From assembly GCF_049808615.1 (NCBI RefSeq), contig NZ_JBNCAN010000027.1:1-61604 (forward strand): DNA of 61,604 bases, given 5' to 3'. A model generated the notes under the pieces. It was given only the letters and a program-made list of their open reading frames with translations. It did not search any database and was not told where the DNA came from. A program made the position numbers and the translations under genes. Every line of letters begins with the position of its first letter. The stretch's first letter is position 1. Shown here piece by piece: positions 59,175 through 61,604 of the stretch. The DNA is from Modicisalibacter sp049808615. GTDB lineage: Bacteria > Pseudomonadota > Gammaproteobacteria > Pseudomonadales > Halomonadaceae.

Positions 59175-60120
59175 GGGCTGTTTCTGTCTGCCTACGACAT
59201 GCACCCCTATACCAAGGGGGCCGGCAAGGACCTCGGCCTGCACAGCCAGACCTTGCAGTGTGTTGCCGCCGAATACGTCACCCGTCGCAAGCAGTTCAAG
59301 AAGACTCGCCTACAGTGGCGCAAGTCCCGGGGCGTGCGTCGCTCTCTCGGCTGGGTGCCGGTCAATACCGGCGCAGCCAAGTGGAAAAATGGCCAGGTCT
59401 ATCACAACGGCACCTACTTCAAGATCTGGGATAGCTACGGCCTGTCGAAATACAAGCTCCGTGCCGGTTCGCTCAACGAAGACAGCCGGGGCCGCTGGTA
59501 CTTCAACGTGGCTGTCGAGGTGGACGTTCAGCCAACGCTTGGCCAAGGTGCCGTTGGCATCGACCTCGGTTTGAAAGACGTGGCGACCTGTAGCGATGGC
59601 GAAAAGCTGGAAAACAGCCGCTTCTACCGCCGCATGGAAGACAAGTTGGCGACAGCCCAGCGTGCTGGTAACAAGCGCCGGGTCAAGGCGATCCACGCCA
59701 AGATCAAGAACCGGCGCAAGGACGCGCAGCACAAGTTTTCCCGGAAACTAGTCAACCAATACGGCGAAATCGTCGTGGGCGATGTTTCCTTAACCAAACT
59801 CGCGAAGACCAAGATGGCCAAAAGCGTCTACGACGCCGGCTGGTCGCAATTGAAAACGATGCTGGAATATAAATGCGCTCACGCAGGCATCGTCTTCAAG
59901 GTAGTTCGCGAAACCAACACCACCCGCGCCTGTTCGTCTTGCGGCTCGCTTAGTGGGCCGCAGGGCGTCAACGGGTTGCGAGTAAGAGACTGGGAGTGCG
60001 GGGAGTGTGGTGTACTCCACGACCGGGACGTGAATGCGGCCCGGAATATCCTCAGTCTCGGGGCAGGACGTTGCCCTCAAGAAGTTGGAATCCCGTCCTT
60101 TAGGGCGGGGAGGACGTCAA
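59175..60120 (+). pseudogene. tnpB: 5'-truncated tnpB of an IS200/IS605-type element
   Basis: From 59175 the frame encodes LFLSAYDMHPYTKGAGKD, ECVTRRKQF-type sequence, GIDLGLKDVATCSDG (RuvC-like Asp), VVGDVSLTKLAKTKMAKSVYDAGW and the zinc ribbon CSSCG...CGECG, with DRDVNAARNIL (last RuvC Asp). The N-terminal portion of the normal protein is missing; the antitoxin promoter abuts the break. No tnpA is present. The frame has lost its own stop and reads on to 60266, antisense into dctM. Confidence 0.85.
60092..60120 (+). mobile_element. Right end of the IS605-type element
   Basis: CCCGTCC-TTTA-GGGCGGG (60092-60109) forms the terminal hairpin, followed by GGAGGACGTCAA; TCAA at 60117-60120 is the known IS608 right-end cleavage tetranucleotide. 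In TnpB systems the guide RNA scaffold lies in this region. The element ends 11 bp before the dctM stop. Confidence 0.7.
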
Positions 60121-60125
60121 TCCAA

Positions 60126-60144
60126 GAGTGGTCAACGTCCACTC
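60126..60144 (-). terminator. Hairpin at the dctM stop
   Basis: GAGTGG and CCACTC pair around a 7-nt loop overlapping the dctM stop codon. No T-run is seen, because the IS right end starts just beyond. Confidence 0.4.
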
Positions 60145-61430
60145 ATCGCCTGGGGCAGATAGGTGGCGATCTCCGGGAAGATCGTGATGAGAACAACCCC
60201 CAGCCCCATCAGGAAGAAAAACGGCAGGGCAGCACGAGCAATACTGAGAATGTTCTTGCCGGTTAGGCCCTGCAGCACGAACAAATTAAAGCCCACTGGC
60301 GGCGTGATCTGGGACATCTCGACGACGATCACCAGGTAGATGCCGAACCAGATCAGATCGATGCCGGCGGCCTCGACCATGGGTAGCAGAATCGCGGTGG
60401 TCAGCACGACTACCGAGATGCCGTCCAGGAAACAGCCCAATAGTATGAAGAACACCGTCAGTGCCACCAGCAGCATATAAGGCGACAGGTTGAGCGAGGC
60501 GATCCAGGCCGCCAGATCACTGGGCAGGCCGGTGAAGCCCATCGCCGCAGTCAAAAACGACGCGCCGGCGAGGATGAAGGCGATCATGGTGGAGGTGCGC
60601 ACCGCACCCAGGGTCGCCTCGACGAAGGTGCTCCATTGCATCACCCCCTGCCAGCGCGCCAGCAGCAGCGACAGGACGACGCCCACGGCGGCGGCTTCCG
60701 TGGGCGAGGCGAGTCCAGCGTAGATCGAGCCGATCACGCCGACGATCAATCCCAACAGCGGAATCAGGCGACGTGAGCGGCGAAACTTTTCGCCCAGCGA
60801 GGTGTGTTCATCCGCGGCGGGAACGCGATCCGGAAAGCGCCAGGACCACAGCATCAGATAGCCGGCGAACAGCGAGATCAACAGTACCCCAGGCAGAATA
60901 CCGGCGATGAACAACCGCGCGATGGACTGATCTGTGGCCACGGCGTAGACGATCAGGATGATCGATGGCGGTATCAGCAGGCCCAGGGTGGCGGAACCGG
61001 CCAGGGTGCCGATCACCAGGCGCTCGTCGTAGCCGCGCCGGGTCAGCTCGGGAATCGCCATCTTGCCCATGGTGGCGCAGGTGGCCGCCGAAGAACCCGA
61101 AACCGCGGCGAACAGGCCGCAGCCGACCACGTTGGTATGCAGCAAGCGCCCGGGGATGCGCGTCATCCAGGGCGCCAGGCCGGAGAACATGTCCTCCGCC
61201 AGGCGCGAGCGAAACAGGATCTCGCCCATCCAGATGAACATCGGCAGGGCGGTCAGCTCCCAGCTGTAGCTGGCGCTCCAGATGTCCGAGGCCATCACGT
61301 CGCCGGCGGGAATCGAGGTGAACTGGCTGATGCCCAGCCAACCAAGGCCCATCAGCGAGAACGCCACCCAGACGCCACTGCCCAGCAATATAAGCAGGGC
61401 GACGAGCAATGTCAGAACAAGCGTCAGCAT
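60132..61430 (-). CDS. dctM: TRAP transporter large permease (DctM family)
   Basis: The 432-residue membrane protein with about 11-12 helices (MLTLVLTLLVALLILLGSGV...) carries out solute/Na+ symport with a periplasmic binding protein. It has the family motif PMFIWMGEILFRSRLAEDMF and the conserved ATLGLLIPPSIILIVYAV and ITPPVGFNLFVLQG. The ATG at 61430 is used rather than the GTG before it. dctQ lies 15 bp upstream. The binding protein and substrate are outside the window. Confidence 0.93.
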   Translation of the reverse strand: MLTLVLTLLVALLILLGSGVWVAFSLMGLGWLGISQFTSIPAGDVMASDIWSASYSWELTALPMFIWMGEILFRSRLAEDMFSGLAPWMTRIPGRLLHTNVVGCGLFAAVSGSSAATCATMGKMAIPELTRRGYDERLVIGTLAGSATLGLLIPPSIILIVYAVATDQSIARLFIAGILPGVLLISLFAGYLMLWSWRFPDRVPAADEHTSLGEKFRRSRRLIPLLGLIVGVIGSIYAGLASPTEAAAVGVVLSLLLARWQGVMQWSTFVEATLGAVRTSTMIAFILAGASFLTAAMGFTGLPSDLAAWIASLNLSPYMLLVALTVFFILLGCFLDGISVVVLTTAILLPMVEAAGIDLIWFGIYLVIVVEMSQITPPVGFNLFVLQGLTGKNILSIARAALPFFFLMGLGVVLITIFPEIATYLPQAMSGR

Positions 61431-61445
61431 CACGGTTTTCCTAGG

Positions 61446-61604
61446 TCATTCATCTGGACTGGCGTCGTCGATATGAAACTCGCCTGGTTTGGTGGCGGCG
61501 ATCACGGCGGTGGTGAGCCAGGCTTCGGTCAGGGCCAGGGTCAGCAGCAGGATTCCCAACAGCATGACGCTCTGTGGAATCCACAGCGGCACCGGTACCA
61601 TGCC
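61446..61604 (-). CDS. dctQ: TRAP transporter small permease (DctQ family), partial
   Basis: The last 52 codons, GMVPVPLWIPQSVMLLGILLLTLALTEAWLTTAVIAATKPGEFHIDDASPDE and a stop, show the final membrane helix and acidic tail of a DctQ-type subunit. The 5' part runs off the right edge. Confidence 0.85.
   Translation of the reverse strand, partial: GMVPVPLWIPQSVMLLGILLLTLALTEAWLTTAVIAATKPGEFHIDDASPDE

Noticed and set aside
44223..59175. An integron or CRISPR explanation for the TA cluster
   Set aside because: No attC-like recurring imperfect palindromes, no integrase gene and no regular repeat-spacer array were seen.

Overview
The window is a chromosomal segment from a flagellated gammaproteobacterium. 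Gene content and protein style point to the Oceanospirillales, most likely Halomonadaceae (Halomonas or a close relative). The evidence is the order tig-clpP-clpX-lon-hup-ppiD, acidic E/D-rich proteins, a single large flg/fli cluster, TRAP transporter genes and moderately high G+C. The genus is an inference; no marker in the window proves it.

Layout. 1-400: a possible broken membrane gene, then a 264-bp element with 17-bp terminal inverted repeats and a chain of short hairpins. 0.4-5.7 kb: lpxH and ppiB (minus), glnS and cysS (plus), folD (minus). 5.9-6.4 kb: tRNA-Pro, tRNA-Arg and two identical tRNA-His genes. 6.7-15.2 kb: the protein-quality-control block tig, clpP, clpX, lon (with a sigma-32-like promoter), hup, ppiD. 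15.2-17.1 kb: ykgJ, a two-domain pterin-synthase-like gene and a SRPBCC gene. 17.1-30.8 kb: an HDOD-GGDEF gene, flgN, flgM and flgA (minus), then flgBCDEFGHIJKL (plus). 30.9-32.2 kb: metY, set between the two flagellar halves. 32.2-44.2 kb: the fliLMNOPQR and fliFGHIJK operons (minus) and fliE (plus, divergent from fliF). 44.2-59.2 kb: an accessory stretch carrying only a few flagellar or signalling genes (GAF-PAS-GGDEF-EAL, flaG, fliC) and filled with toxin-antitoxin (TA) modules, intact and broken. 57.8-61.6 kb: an L-asparaginase, an orphan antitoxin, a 5'-truncated tnpB with an IS605-type right end, and TRAP transporter genes (dctM, and dctQ cut by the window edge).

How it works together. 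The flagellar genes encode the rod, hook, hook-filament junction, MS ring, export gate, ATPase complex, switch and flagellin. FlgM is the anti-sigma-28 factor. Sigma-28-type promoters (-35 TAAAG-like, 11-bp spacer, GCCGATAA-like -10) can be read upstream of flgM, flgK and fliC, so late genes are probably under FliA/FlgM control. Two cyclic-di-GMP genes lie in the cluster, and one sits directly downstream of flgMN.

The most unusual region is the TA-rich stretch around fliC. It holds five complete TA pairs: brnTA, yefM-yoeB, two higBA pairs and a vapBC-like pair. It also holds at least seven decayed pieces: a higA/yoeB chimera, a mazE-like gene with a nonsense codon, two matching tails of one toxin-like family, a higB scrap, a higB-type toxin killed by an ochre codon beside its intact antidote, and an orphan antitoxin. 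The brnTA pair is bounded by a 15-bp direct repeat made of the last bases of fliE. That suggests it was inserted at the 3' end of fliE and regenerated the gene end.
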